Source of the DNA: Balneolaceae bacterium
Lineage (GTDB): Bacteria > Bacteroidota > Rhodothermia > Balneolales > Balneolaceae
Reading direction: 5' to 3'
Length of the DNA stretch: 44,583 nt
Assembly (NCBI GenBank): GCA_007132385.1
Contig: SLOU01000086.1
Location: 1 to 44,583, forward strand
This document shows, piece by piece, positions 10,503-19,877 of this stretch. Each line of letters starts with the position of its first letter. Positions within the stretch are counted from its first letter, which is position 1. The translations under genes were made by a program, and so were the position numbers. The notes beneath the pieces were generated by a model that saw only the letters and a list, made by a program, of their open reading frames with translations, made no database searches and was not told the DNA's origin.

Positions 10503-11168
10503 TTATTTTTCAAAAACGAGTCCGTCCGGATCTGCCCCCATGTCCCTGAGCTCTTCCAGTACCAGTTCGTTAAACGGTTTAGGCCCGCATACATAAAAGT
10601 GCAGATCGGTATCATGGATCTGTTTTTCCAGAAAATCACGGTCCATCAATCCATGAGCAAATCCTTGTTTTTTTTCTTCCTAGAGGATATTCACAAAATT
10701 GTCGCCCAGCATCTCCTGAAATTCCTTTTTCAGAATAATATCCTTTTCGGTTTTATTGCCAAAAATCAGCTTGTTTCCTTCCAGTTTTTCTTGCTCACGC
10801 AGATTCCGAAAGATGGAAATAAAAGGTGTCACTCCGGCTCCGCCGGCAAGAAACACTCCCGGACCCTTATACGAAATAGCACCCCATGCTTCTTCGATAA
10901 GCAGGTAATTTCCAAAACCGGTTTTACCCAACTCGCGAGTTACCCCGTTATGATCATCATATATCTTGATAATAAATTCGAGATGTGGATCTTTATTCAG
11001 GGATGTAAACGTAAAGGGCCTTTTCTCATCTCTAAAACCCTCTTTGTCGACCGCGACCATGGTTGCTTGTCCAGGTTTGAATTTATAACCGGTGGGTTTT
11101 TCAGTAATAAATGAAATCACATCGTGTGTTACTTGCTTTGTTGTCAATATTTTCACTTTTTCAGGCAT
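10503..11168 (-). pseudogene. FNR-type flavodoxin/ferredoxin reductase interrupted by one in-frame TAG codon
   Basis: ORF 10680..11168 carries FAD/NAD motifs (RPFTFTS, GPGVFLAGGAGVTPFISIFRNL). Past TAG at 10682-10680 the same frame continues EEKKQGFAHGLMDRDFLEKQIHDTDLHFYVCGPKPFNELVLEELRDMGADPDGLVFEK to TAA at 10505-10503, including the family C-terminal CGP motif. Confidence 0.85.
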
Positions 11169-11397
11169 CTTTTCAAACTATTTTCCGTATTAGGGGTTTA
11201 AAATTACAGTGGACCGTATTCAATTGAGTTCATTTCAAGTTGTTTCATTAAACATGAAAACGCCATTGAACATTCGGCTAACAACCACTTACATCAAGCC
11301 TGAAAATAATGTACCTTTGTTCAGTATTAAAACTATAGCAATATCTTTTTTAGAAATTCCTGGTCATACTTTGCAAACACGTCATCCGATTATCGAA

Positions 11398-13041
11398 ATG
11401 AGGATTTTTGGTATTGTAAAGAGTATCCTCCCTTTTCTAATGTTACTGATTTTCACAGCAAGCCCTGTGCATTCCCACACAGATACGGATGATGTACCAC
11501 CAAAATTTATTTTGATTCACCTCGACTCAGTTTCTTCCAAAAACCTGCATGCGGAAATAGAAGCCGGCAACCTGCCAAATATCAAGGAGACTTTTTATCC
11601 GGGCGGGATCATTCCGTATGTGATCACCTATTTTCCAAGCAAGACACCTGTTGTAATTTCAAGCCTGCGGGACGGCATATCGCCGGATGAAAGCAGACTC
11701 GTTGGGTGGGCCGGAGTTGACTCTGAAACGGGTAAAACATTTAGTGGTTTTTCATCCTTTAGCCAGATGCTTCTCAGTAAATCCAGGCTTGCGGTAACAA
11801 ATATCCTTTACGGGATCCCGGTCATCGACCGTTTCGCCGGGCTGGCTTTGGCCAACCTCCCGGAAGCCCTGGAAAAATACAGGGTTTTGGAATTTTATTG
11901 GTATGCCGTAGATACATACGGCCATTTTTATGGAGAAGAGCCACATCTGAAAAAACTGCGGGTTTTTGACAAGCATCTTGGAAGGCTCATTCAACGCCTC
12001 GACGATGATGTTAATATTGTGATATATGCTGATCACGGAATGGTATTTGGCGAAGGAGTTGATATTGATAATGATATTAGGGAAATTGCCGGAGACAGAG
12101 TCAAAATTTCTTCCTATCCAAACCTCTATATCAACAAAAAGGAAGAGGCATCTGAAACTGCCCGGATGGTCGTGGAAGAAACCGGAATTGATTTTGCCTT
12201 TTACAAAACAAGTGATCAGAGTGCTGAAGGCATACACCGGGAGGGTACCATGCAATTTTTTTATAGCGAAAACGGAATCAGATATACCTACGAAGAAAGT
12301 GATCCTCTTGGATATTATGAGGCAGGTTATAACGGTGAAGTGCTTTCATTTCAGGAATGGCTTGAACTGACCCACCAACTCAAGTATCCGGTAACTCCGG
12401 TAAAGATATTCAATTTCTTTACCAACCCGAGATCTGGAGACATTATCACTCTGATGGAGCCAGACAAATTTGCTCAATCTAAATACAGCCGCAGCGGCAA
12501 CCACGGTGGATTTACTTATCAGGACCTGACTATCCCGATTCTTTCAACCGGCCCCGATGTCGATGTTCTGCAAGGCCGTCAAACGATGTGGCTTCGAGAT
12601 CTTTTCCACGACATCGAGGGTATCGATTTTGGTTACAAACCCTCGCGTGATGATCACTATCTGGAATGGTGGATGAATTTGGATGATCGGCAAAACTACA
12701 GCCGGGTGTCTCTTTCCCCGTGGTATCGATGGAGAATCGGGGCCGATCTTTCCTATGTTGCAGACCCGTTATCTGTTGATCACTATCAGCTTTGGGGAAA
12801 ATTCGACCTGTTTCGCAGTTATCTAACCCGCTTATGGATCGGTGGTGGTGCCGATTTTAAAAATGGGGAAACCCGTCCGATGGGATTTGTGCGGCATGAA
12901 TTTCGGATTCGAAAATTCCAGGCAAGAAGTACGCTTTCCACAGCGGGAAATCATTCATTTTCCTTGGAGTTTAATGTCTTACCTCCCGTATATCTCCAGG
13001 TGGTAAATTTTAATTCTCTTGGATTGAGGTTACATTTTTAA
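11398..13041 (+). CDS. Alkaline phosphatase superfamily protein (type I phosphodiesterase / nucleotide pyrophosphatase-like) with C-terminal beta-rich region
   Basis: YFPSKTPVVISSLRDGISPDESRLVGW, YWYAVDTYGHFYG, IYADHGM and GNHGGF motifs. Signal peptide at ATG 11398; the ORF track starts at 11209. Confidence 0.8.
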   Translation: MRIFGIVKSILPFLMLLIFTASPVHSHTDTDDVPPKFILIHLDSVSSKNLHAEIEAGNLPNIKETFYPGGIIPYVITYFPSKTPVVISSLRDGISPDESRLVGWAGVDSETGKTFSGFSSFSQMLLSKSRLAVTNILYGIPVIDRFAGLALANLPEALEKYRVLEFYWYAVDTYGHFYGEEPHLKKLRVFDKHLGRLIQRLDDDVNIVIYADHGMVFGEGVDIDNDIREIAGDRVKISSYPNLYINKKEEASETARMVVEETGIDFAFYKTSDQSAEGIHREGTMQFFYSENGIRYTYEESDPLGYYEAGYNGEVLSFQEWLELTHQLKYPVTPVKIFNFFTNPRSGDIITLMEPDKFAQSKYSRSGNHGGFTYQDLTIPILSTGPDVDVLQGRQTMWLRDLFHDIEGIDFGYKPSRDDHYLEWWMNLDDRQNYSRVSLSPWYRWRIGADLSYVADPLSVDHYQLWGKFDLFRSYLTRLWIGGGADFKNGETRPMGFVRHEFRIRKFQARSTLSTAGNHSFSLEFNVLPPVYLQVVNFNSLGLRLHF

Positions 13042-15220
13042 AACCTGTTCCGGCACTTATGTTTTCTGCATCTTCCAGGGCTACGTAAAACGTCGTCCCC
13101 TCCCCGAATGTACTTTCATACCAAATTTTTCCTCTAAGCTGTTCGGCAAACTCCCGGCAAATCGATAAGCCCAGGCCGGTTCCTTTTTCATTTTTTGTGC
13201 CCTGCCGGCTTTTATTAAATGCCTGAAAAATCTCACCCTGTTTTTCTTCCGTGATACCTACGCCTTTGTCCCGTACCGACAAGATTATCCTGCCGGCTTC
13301 TTTTTCGGCATCAACTGTAACAAGGCTGTCGGGATGACTGAATTTCAGTGCATTGGAGATAAGGTTTTGAAGTATGACAAGAATCATATTTTGATCGGCA
13401 ATCACATAAAGATCTTCATCGATCCTGTTATTAATATGGATCTGTTTCTGATCGGCAAGCTGATTGAGCATATCGGTCACCTCCTCCACATTGACATGAA
13501 GATTCACCGGTCTGAAAACCGGCTTTAATCCTTTCATTTGACTCTGAGCCCAACTTAAATAATTTTCAAGGGTTCGGATGCTATACTGCAATTGAAGGTC
13601 CAGTTGACTGATCAAATCCGACATTTCCACTTCTTCAAGATCATCTTCCTGAATAAGCATCACAAGGGATTGCAGTTTCGAAACAGGACTTCTGAGATCA
13701 TGTGCAAGAATGGAAAAAAGTTTATCTTTGGTATGATTCAGTTGTGAAAGTTCTTCTTTTTGATTGTCAACCTGCTCATGAAGCCGTTCGAGTTCTTCAT
13801 TCTGAATTTTTAAATGATATACATGCTCCTTCTTTTTTCTGTAAAAAAAGAAAAAGAAAAAGGCTGCCAGGGCTATTACAAGAAATGAGATTCCAACAGC
13901 ACTGTTTGCTTTTTGCTGGGCATCCAACTTTTCTTCAAGCAATCGGTTTTGTTCGCGCTCGCTCCGCAAATCAAACATGGTTTCATATCTTGCAATAGCT
14001 TCATCGTGCTCTGCACTTTGCAAGCTGTCAGAAAAATCCTTGTGAAGGTTTAAATAGGTAAAAGCTTCCCGGTAATCGCCGGCATCCTCATACGTCATCC
14101 ACAGTCGTTCGAGAACGGCTGATTCCATTTCCGTCGAACTTAACTCTTTGGCAATTTTCAGAGCTTCACGAAAGTGAACTATGGCATCGTCATATTCTCC
14201 GAAGGCTTTTCGCACATCCCCCAAGCCAATATTGTTATAATATTCTCCCTGGATCAGGTTGATTTCCCTCGATTGAATCATCGATTCCTGAAATGCCTCT
14301 TCAGCTTTTTCATACTCTTCCAGGTCCAGGTAGATATTACCCATATTGAAAAGAATCCGGATAGGCGAAGTAATATTGCCCAGCTTCTCGGCTATTTGAA
14401 GGGATTCGTTATAATGGTCGACCGCTTCATCATATTTACCAAGGGACCTTTTCAATATTCCCAGATTATTCAACGCTCTGGATATGTCTGAAGGTGAATT
14501 TGTAATCCGGCTCAGTTCAAGTGATTCAAGAAGGTATCGCTCTGCATTGTCATAGTTTTCAAGCACATGGTAAAGCGTACCGATATTGCTGTATGCAACG
14601 ATTTTTACAGATGTATCGGCACGGCTGTCTGCAATTTCCAGGCTGTTGAAATAATGCTTAAGAGCTGATGAATAATCCCCTAACAAATCATAGACTGCCG
14701 CAACATTTTGTTCAAGAGCAGCTTCAAATTTAAGGTCTTCTTCCCGTTTTGCCCTTTCGAGAAGTTCATGATAAATTCTGAGTGCTTCTTTTGAATTGCC
14801 ATTATACTGATACGCGTTTCCAAGAAGGTTCCCGATTGTAAGACCTGCATCAGTATCTTCATATTTAATGAATATCTCTCTGAGAAGTTCTATGGCTTTG
14901 TTGTAGTACCCCCTGTGAAGATATAACATCCCTTGATAGGCCCTGGCTTGGGCTATGCCTTCCGTATAATTCATTGATTGAGCTTTAGACTCTGTAATCT
15001 GCAAAATTTCCCCGGCGCGGTCCAGGTTGCCCCGTTCAATCAGATCGTGAGCCTGGCTGTTCAACTTGTCAACTTCCTCTGCAGCTTCATCAAAGGATTG
15101 GTGGGTAATTGCCCCTGCAGATTCTGCATCCGTGTCTGAAAATCTGTTATCAGATGAGTATGCAAAAATCGAAAAAGCTGATGTAAAAGCAATAAAAAGA
15201 ATTACCGATAAAGTGCGCAT
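13010..15220 (-). CDS. TPR-containing sensor histidine kinase
   Basis: Signal peptide, multiple TPRs, TM segment (AVGISFLVIALAAFFFFFFY), HisKA (FSILAHDLRSPVSKLQ), HATPase_c N/G boxes (NLISNALKFSHP, DKGVGI, GTGLGLSIC). Confidence 0.94.
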   Translation of the reverse strand: MRTLSVILFIAFTSAFSIFAYSSDNRFSDTDAESAGAITHQSFDEAAEEVDKLNSQAHDLIERGNLDRAGEILQITESKAQSMNYTEGIAQARAYQGMLYLHRGYYNKAIELLREIFIKYEDTDAGLTIGNLLGNAYQYNGNSKEALRIYHELLERAKREEDLKFEAALEQNVAAVYDLLGDYSSALKHYFNSLEIADSRADTSVKIVAYSNIGTLYHVLENYDNAERYLLESLELSRITNSPSDISRALNNLGILKRSLGKYDEAVDHYNESLQIAEKLGNITSPIRILFNMGNIYLDLEEYEKAEEAFQESMIQSREINLIQGEYYNNIGLGDVRKAFGEYDDAIVHFREALKIAKELSSTEMESAVLERLWMTYEDAGDYREAFTYLNLHKDFSDSLQSAEHDEAIARYETMFDLRSEREQNRLLEEKLDAQQKANSAVGISFLVIALAAFFFFFFYRKKKEHVYHLKIQNEELERLHEQVDNQKEELSQLNHTKDKLFSILAHDLRSPVSKLQSLVMLIQEDDLEEVEMSDLISQLDLQLQYSIRTLENYLSWAQSQMKGLKPVFRPVNLHVNVEEVTDMLNQLADQKQIHINNRIDEDLYVIADQNMILVILQNLISNALKFSHPDSLVTVDAEKEAGRIILSVRDKGVGITEEKQGEIFQAFNKSRQGTKNEKGTGLGLSICREFAEQLRGKIWYESTFGEGTTFYVALEDAENISAGTGFKNVTSIQEN

Positions 15221-15310
15221 AAAGTAACCGTGTTACCGCGGAACCGTCATATAGCGGATGTAGAGTGATCGTCTGTAGGATCTCATTTTTAAATATATGC
15301 AATCAAATAA

Positions 15311-15340
15311 GCTACCCCGAGGCAGGGCCATCGGGGAATT
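15311..15340. repeat. REP-like palindrome, shortened copy
   Basis: gctaccccgaggcagggccatcggggaatt; same CCCGAGGCAGRGCC-TCGGGG core as the two copies near 32.7-33.0 kb. Confidence 0.65.
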
Positions 15341-15667
15341 CTTTGATTTATCAGTACTGTTTTAGATGGGAAAACCAGGATTTTTGCCAATCAGGAAAAA
15401 GGTATCTAACCCGATCTTTCACTCATCCCGTATTCTCTTTTCAGTATTTCAACCAATTCAAAAGAGCGCAGCCAAACCGAGATGTTTCACGATTTACTTA
15501 AAAAACGGATACAAGCATATTACCTGCTTTATGCAACCCGCATACCAAAGCCATTTTCTGAACCTGAAAAAGTCAACCTATATACATATTACAGCTTGTA
15601 TCGAGCTCTGGCCTTTCAAAGCTTTTCCCCGGAACATGAGAATTTATCCGGTAAAGGTTTTAATTGT

Positions 15668-16519
15668 TCAATTCACCTGTACGTCCATCACTTCAATTCG
15701 CATCTCACCCAATTCACCCTGTTCCAACATTTGTTCAAAACGTTCGAACTGCGGTTGCAGCTGTTCTTCAATCATCTGCCTTTGGGCTTCAGGCATTTGC
15801 TCGAGCTGTTGTTCAAGTTCGCGCATTCCCCGGCGTGCTTCTTCCAAATCTTCCTCTGATATCATCTGGTCCAATCCTTCAATGTCAAAATCCATGACAT
15901 GTGGAATCGGTAATCCTGCATGATCCTGGTATTCCGAAAACCGGATATGGATTGTCATATTCCGGTCTCCCTGTCCTCTCATATCAAATGAAATCCGGTA
16001 CAATAGCAGTTCATCCCGGTCTATCCAGGCGGTTGCCGATTCAGTGTAAAACTCATCCTCGAGTTCATCTTCAGCAAGCTGTTCAGGTCCGCCAAGACTT
16101 TGTAAAAACTCACCATCACTTACATGAACCCGGTATACGGATCTCCCATCATAGGTATCTTCATCAATCGATTCCGAATTACGAATAAACTTTCCCATAG
16201 AGCCATCAAAATAACCGGTCATTTCACCGAGATCGTAATCCAGATCCTCATCAATCGCTTCGAGTATATAGATGCCATCCCGATTTACTTTCTCATAAGC
16301 GGTTGTAGATTCCATCCCTTCAAGCATTCCGGCTGTAGTCTTATTGGTTATCTGAATTCTGTCTATTTGTTGCAGCCATTCAGAGTTTTTTTGATCGACT
16401 CTGTCAGCTAACTGGCTGGCAGACTGCGCAAGTATATTTCCACTGAATAAAAAAACAGAAACCAGAACAGCAATTTTTGCCGTGCTTTGATAAACTCCCT
16501 TACTAATACACATAAACAC
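15668..16519 (-). CDS. Periplasmic/outer-membrane lipoprotein-sorting-like protein (LolA-like fold suspected), Glu/Gln-rich C-terminal helix
   Basis: Signal peptide (AVLVSVFLFSGNILAQ). Body contains TAWIDRDELLLYRISFDMRG...MTIHIRFSEYQD.AGLPIPHVMDF, resembling LolA-like outer membrane lipoprotein-sorting proteins. Confidence 0.55.
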   Translation of the reverse strand: MFMCISKGVYQSTAKIAVLVSVFLFSGNILAQSASQLADRVDQKNSEWLQQIDRIQITNKTTAGMLEGMESTTAYEKVNRDGIYILEAIDEDLDYDLGEMTGYFDGSMGKFIRNSESIDEDTYDGRSVYRVHVSDGEFLQSLGGPEQLAEDELEDEFYTESATAWIDRDELLLYRISFDMRGQGDRNMTIHIRFSEYQDHAGLPIPHVMDFDIEGLDQMISEEDLEEARRGMRELEQQLEQMPEAQRQMIEEQLQPQFERFEQMLEQGELGEMRIEVMDVQVN

Positions 16520-17076
16520 TCCTCATTTTGGGTTGATGATAATCGGTCTTCGCTGCACTCAGGCAATCGCAGCAGCACTCAGATTTGCTTCTGAATATGA
16601 TTAACTCTGTATTTACTGCAATCGCAAACGTCATTACAGAATGTTAAAATATAAATAAAATCAGTTTAGAATATAGCTGATATTGTAACAATTTGATACA
16701 TTGGATCGTAACAAACATAACAGAGGTAATTTATTTATTTGAAAATATTGAGATCATGCGTACTGCTATTGAGTATTTCATCGAACTCTTACTACTTGCA
16801 CTTCAGGCGTTAAAAGACCTTTTATTATAACCTGTCTGTTATTCTGCCAGGCCTGTGATTGGAATATATGGCTTGTATGTTCATTCATGATACAGGCTGA
16901 TCGCAAAATCAAACAATATCTGAAGTGTGATCATTGAGCTTTATGTATACGGATTGGAAGTGGCTGAGATCTCCAGCCAGAAAAATAACCGAAGGGGTAA
17001 ACGTACTCTACTCTGTATGGGTGCATTGCGACAGACCGATTCTCTGACAAAAGAACTGGTAGAAAATAGAGAAAAG

Positions 17077-17117
17077 AAAAACCCTGTCCGGGATCAACCG
17101 GAACAGGGTTTTTTTAT
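17077..17117 (-). terminator. Rho-independent terminator downstream of the DegP-like gene (possibly bidirectional)
   Basis: aaaaccctgtccgg-gatcaa-ccggaacagggttttttt; long GC stem flanked by A/T tracts. Confidence 0.85.
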
Positions 17118-17175
17118 AGGGGATATGGTGTTATTACGGTATGTCTAAAACTATATTGTCCATTTTAGGCAGAGT

Positions 17176-18684
17176 TTAAAGTTCAACGGCAACAAAAATA
17201 TTATTACCCTGCCGATTCACTCGCATCAGCATCACTTCCTGACTGGCTGAAATGAGCCCGGAAACAACACTGTAAAATTCCTCTGAGTTGGTTACCGGTT
17301 GGTTCTGCAACTGGGTGATGACATCCCCTTGTCTGAGCCCCTGCCGGAAAGCACGACTGCCCCTGTTGATATCCGCCACAACCACGCCCTGAATATTTTC
17401 TGACAGTCTCAGTTGACGACGGATGTTTTCATTTAGTTCATCAACTGTAAAGCCAAGCTCTTCACGCAGATTCTCTTTCTCGTCGTCAGGCACTGCCGCT
17501 ACAGCTTCATCTTCCGGCATCTCTTCGAGTTCAACATTCAGGGTCATTCGTTCGCCGTCACGGAAGACCTTAAACTCAATTTCCGTTCCCGGTGCAGAAT
17601 TGGCAATTCCAAACCGGAATTGAGCCCAGTCACGAATCGGTTCTCCGTCCTTTTCAAGTAAAACATCTCCTTCACGAAGGCCGGCTTTATCGGCCGGGCC
17701 ATCCGCTACCACTTCACCGATCACCACTCCGAAATTCACATCCAGATCCAGTGCACGCGCCATGGTTCTGTCGACCATTGCCCCTTGTTGGATACCGAGA
17801 AAGCTTCGCACCACCCGTCCATCTTCGATGATCGACTCCATTACGGAACGAACCAGGTTAGACGGAATCGCGAACCCGATACCCTGACTTCCGCCCGAGC
17901 GGCTTGCGATAGCGGTGTTAATTCCAATCAGATGTCCATCCATATTGATCAGCGGCCCTCCTGAATTTCCGGGATTGATAGCTGCATCGGTCTGGATATA
18001 ATTCTCATAAGGGCTCAAACCGATATCGGCCCTCCCTTTTGCACTCACAACACCCATCGATACGGTATGGGCAAACTCGGCCCTGAGCGGGCTGCCGATG
18101 GCCAATACCAGTTCACCGACCCTCAATTGGTCACTGTCTCCCATTGTAATAGCCCGTAATCCTGAAGGGTCGACTCTCAATACGGCAACGTCACTTCCCG
18201 GATCTGTGCCGACGACCTCGGCATCCAGTTCATCACCATCAAAAGTTTTTACCCTGATTTCATCAGCATTGTCGATGACATGATTGTTGGTTATGATATA
18301 CCCTTCCTCGGAGACGATCACTCCGGACCCAAGCCCTTCCCGCTGAAATTCCCGCTCACGATCGAATCGCGGATCATCAAAAAAGAAAGAAAAAGGGGAA
18401 CGCATTTGCTGGCGAACCGTCTGCTGTGTGGTAATTGTAACAACCGTTGGATTGGTTCTTTCAGTAATATCGACGATTGCATCATTAAAAGCCTGTAATG
18501 CCATCACCGGTGAGGAAGCAGTTCCTTCTTCAGAAGACGCCGAAGAGGTATCACTTGTAGTTTCTGTTTCCGGCAGGTTAAACAATGAGGAGGTTTGCGG
18601 TTCATCTATGGCTGAGAAACTAAATCCTAGATACATGATGGCGACTGCGAGTACAGCCGTAAAACTTTTAAGCGTCGTGCTCAT
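17176..18684 (-). CDS. Do/DegP-like periplasmic serine protease (S1C, trypsin-like plus two PDZ domains)
   Basis: GSGVIVSEEGYIITNNHVI, SDVAVLRV, TDAAINPGNSGGPL catalytic triad motifs, followed by two PDZ domains. Confidence 0.95.
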   Translation of the reverse strand: MSTTLKSFTAVLAVAIMYLGFSFSAIDEPQTSSLFNLPETETTSDTSSASSEEGTASSPVMALQAFNDAIVDITERTNPTVVTITTQQTVRQQMRSPFSFFFDDPRFDREREFQREGLGSGVIVSEEGYIITNNHVIDNADEIRVKTFDGDELDAEVVGTDPGSDVAVLRVDPSGLRAITMGDSDQLRVGELVLAIGSPLRAEFAHTVSMGVVSAKGRADIGLSPYENYIQTDAAINPGNSGGPLINMDGHLIGINTAIASRSGGSQGIGFAIPSNLVRSVMESIIEDGRVVRSFLGIQQGAMVDRTMARALDLDVNFGVVIGEVVADGPADKAGLREGDVLLEKDGEPIRDWAQFRFGIANSAPGTEIEFKVFRDGERMTLNVELEEMPEDEAVAAVPDDEKENLREELGFTVDELNENIRRQLRLSENIQGVVVADINRGSRAFRQGLRQGDVITQLQNQPVTNSEEFYSVVSGLISASQEVMLMRVNRQGNNIFVAVEL

Positions 18685-18985
18685 GGGTAATCCCTGTTTT
18701 TATTTCAATTTGATTAAGTTGTTAGGTCTGATTGTTTTGTTCAAAAACATTTTGTTTAACTGCAGATAAGAGGATATTATTGCACTTCTTTATGAATGGG
18801 CTTGTTTTTATGGCAATGCTCGCAATTTGTTTCATGAAACAGGATTAATCCCGGGCCATAACCTGCAGATAATCCGTATTGAGATCAGAAGATCTTTACA
18901 CGAATATGAATGCCGAGGCAGTGTTTCATCACTTGCCCCGGCGCTAACTAACCTGCTCTCTATGTTAGGGGATCGTTGTAAAGAT

Positions 18986-19414
18986 CTACCTGATCTCTAT
19001 TTTCTTACTTTTGTTTACTTCACTTTTTTCGATGGTAATCTTTAGAACACCTTCCTTATAACCGGCTTTGATACTGTCCGGGTTGATGTTGTCCGGAAGT
19101 TGAAACGAACGGGTAAACGATCCATATCGTGATTCTACCCGGTGAAAGGTTTTTCCGTCCTGCTCATCCTTAAACTTGCGTTCACCACTAACAGTAAGTA
19201 TACCATTTTCCAGATTGACGGATATGTCATCCTTTTTCATTCCCGGAAGATGTACATCCACTTCATAATGCTTTTCCGTTTCCGAAAAATCGATTCCGGG
19301 TACAAAATTTCCACGGCGATTTGTAACCGCATCGTTGAAAAATTCATCCATGGCATCAGAAAATCGTTTACCAAAAACATCGACATCGGGTCTAGACTGC
19401 CTGATAATTGTCAT
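18986..19414 (-). CDS. Hsp20/alpha-crystallin family small heat shock protein
   Basis: DVHLPGMKKDDISVNLENGILTVSGERK and GSFTRSFQLPDNINPDSIKAGYKEGVLKITIEK. Confidence 0.95.
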   Translation of the reverse strand: MTIIRQSRPDVDVFGKRFSDAMDEFFNDAVTNRRGNFVPGIDFSETEKHYEVDVHLPGMKKDDISVNLENGILTVSGERKFKDEQDGKTFHRVESRYGSFTRSFQLPDNINPDSIKAGYKEGVLKITIEKSEVNKSKKIEIR

Positions 19415-19440
19415 AATATTCTCCGTTTATTTATTTAACG

Positions 19441-19467
19441 TTTATAACTCGGTTTTCGTTATAAACA
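19441..19467. promoter_or_regulatory. Perfect 9-N9-9 inverted repeat upstream of hsp20 (candidate operator)
   Basis: GTTTATAAC-tcggttttc-GTTATAAAC; the arms are exact reverse complements. Lies 26 nt upstream of the hsp20 start codon. Confidence 0.55.
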
Positions 19468-19877
19468 GTCGCAATCTTTGTGCCAACGCGGGGAAAAATA
19501 ATCGGCTCTGACACTTTATAACCGGATTGATGTCTGTTTTACAGTATATATAACGCAGACGGTAGGCCTGTCATTATGTATTGGACACAGTGACGGTAAA
19601 TTCTTTCTGAAACTGACGTTTTAACGGAACCGGAGGGTCGAGTTGTACACAACAGGGTTTAGCTCACCCTGCAAACCCGAGTAGAGGGCTTTGCAAAACC
19701 AGGGATTTTATTCGAGGTCGAGGTCAAGGCCAGAGGGAGATTGAAACCGCAAGATATAGTCCATATGTGAGGATTTTTACTGACCAATAACGAAGGCATC
19801 GGAAAAAAGACCGAATGTGCAAAGCACTCGGTTAGATTATCGGGAAAAAGGTATAAATAGAGTTTACCTAAACAATT

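Noticed and set aside
10680-10682. TAG codon as pyrrolysine or genome-wide amber recoding
   Set aside because: No pyl genes or PYLIS-like evidence in the window, and FNR reductases are not known Pyl proteins; mutation or sequencing error is simpler.
10491-11114. 207-aa plus-strand ORF across the interrupted reductase
   Set aside because: Antisense to a recognisable FNR gene; low-complexity Phe/Lys-rich translation with no domain.
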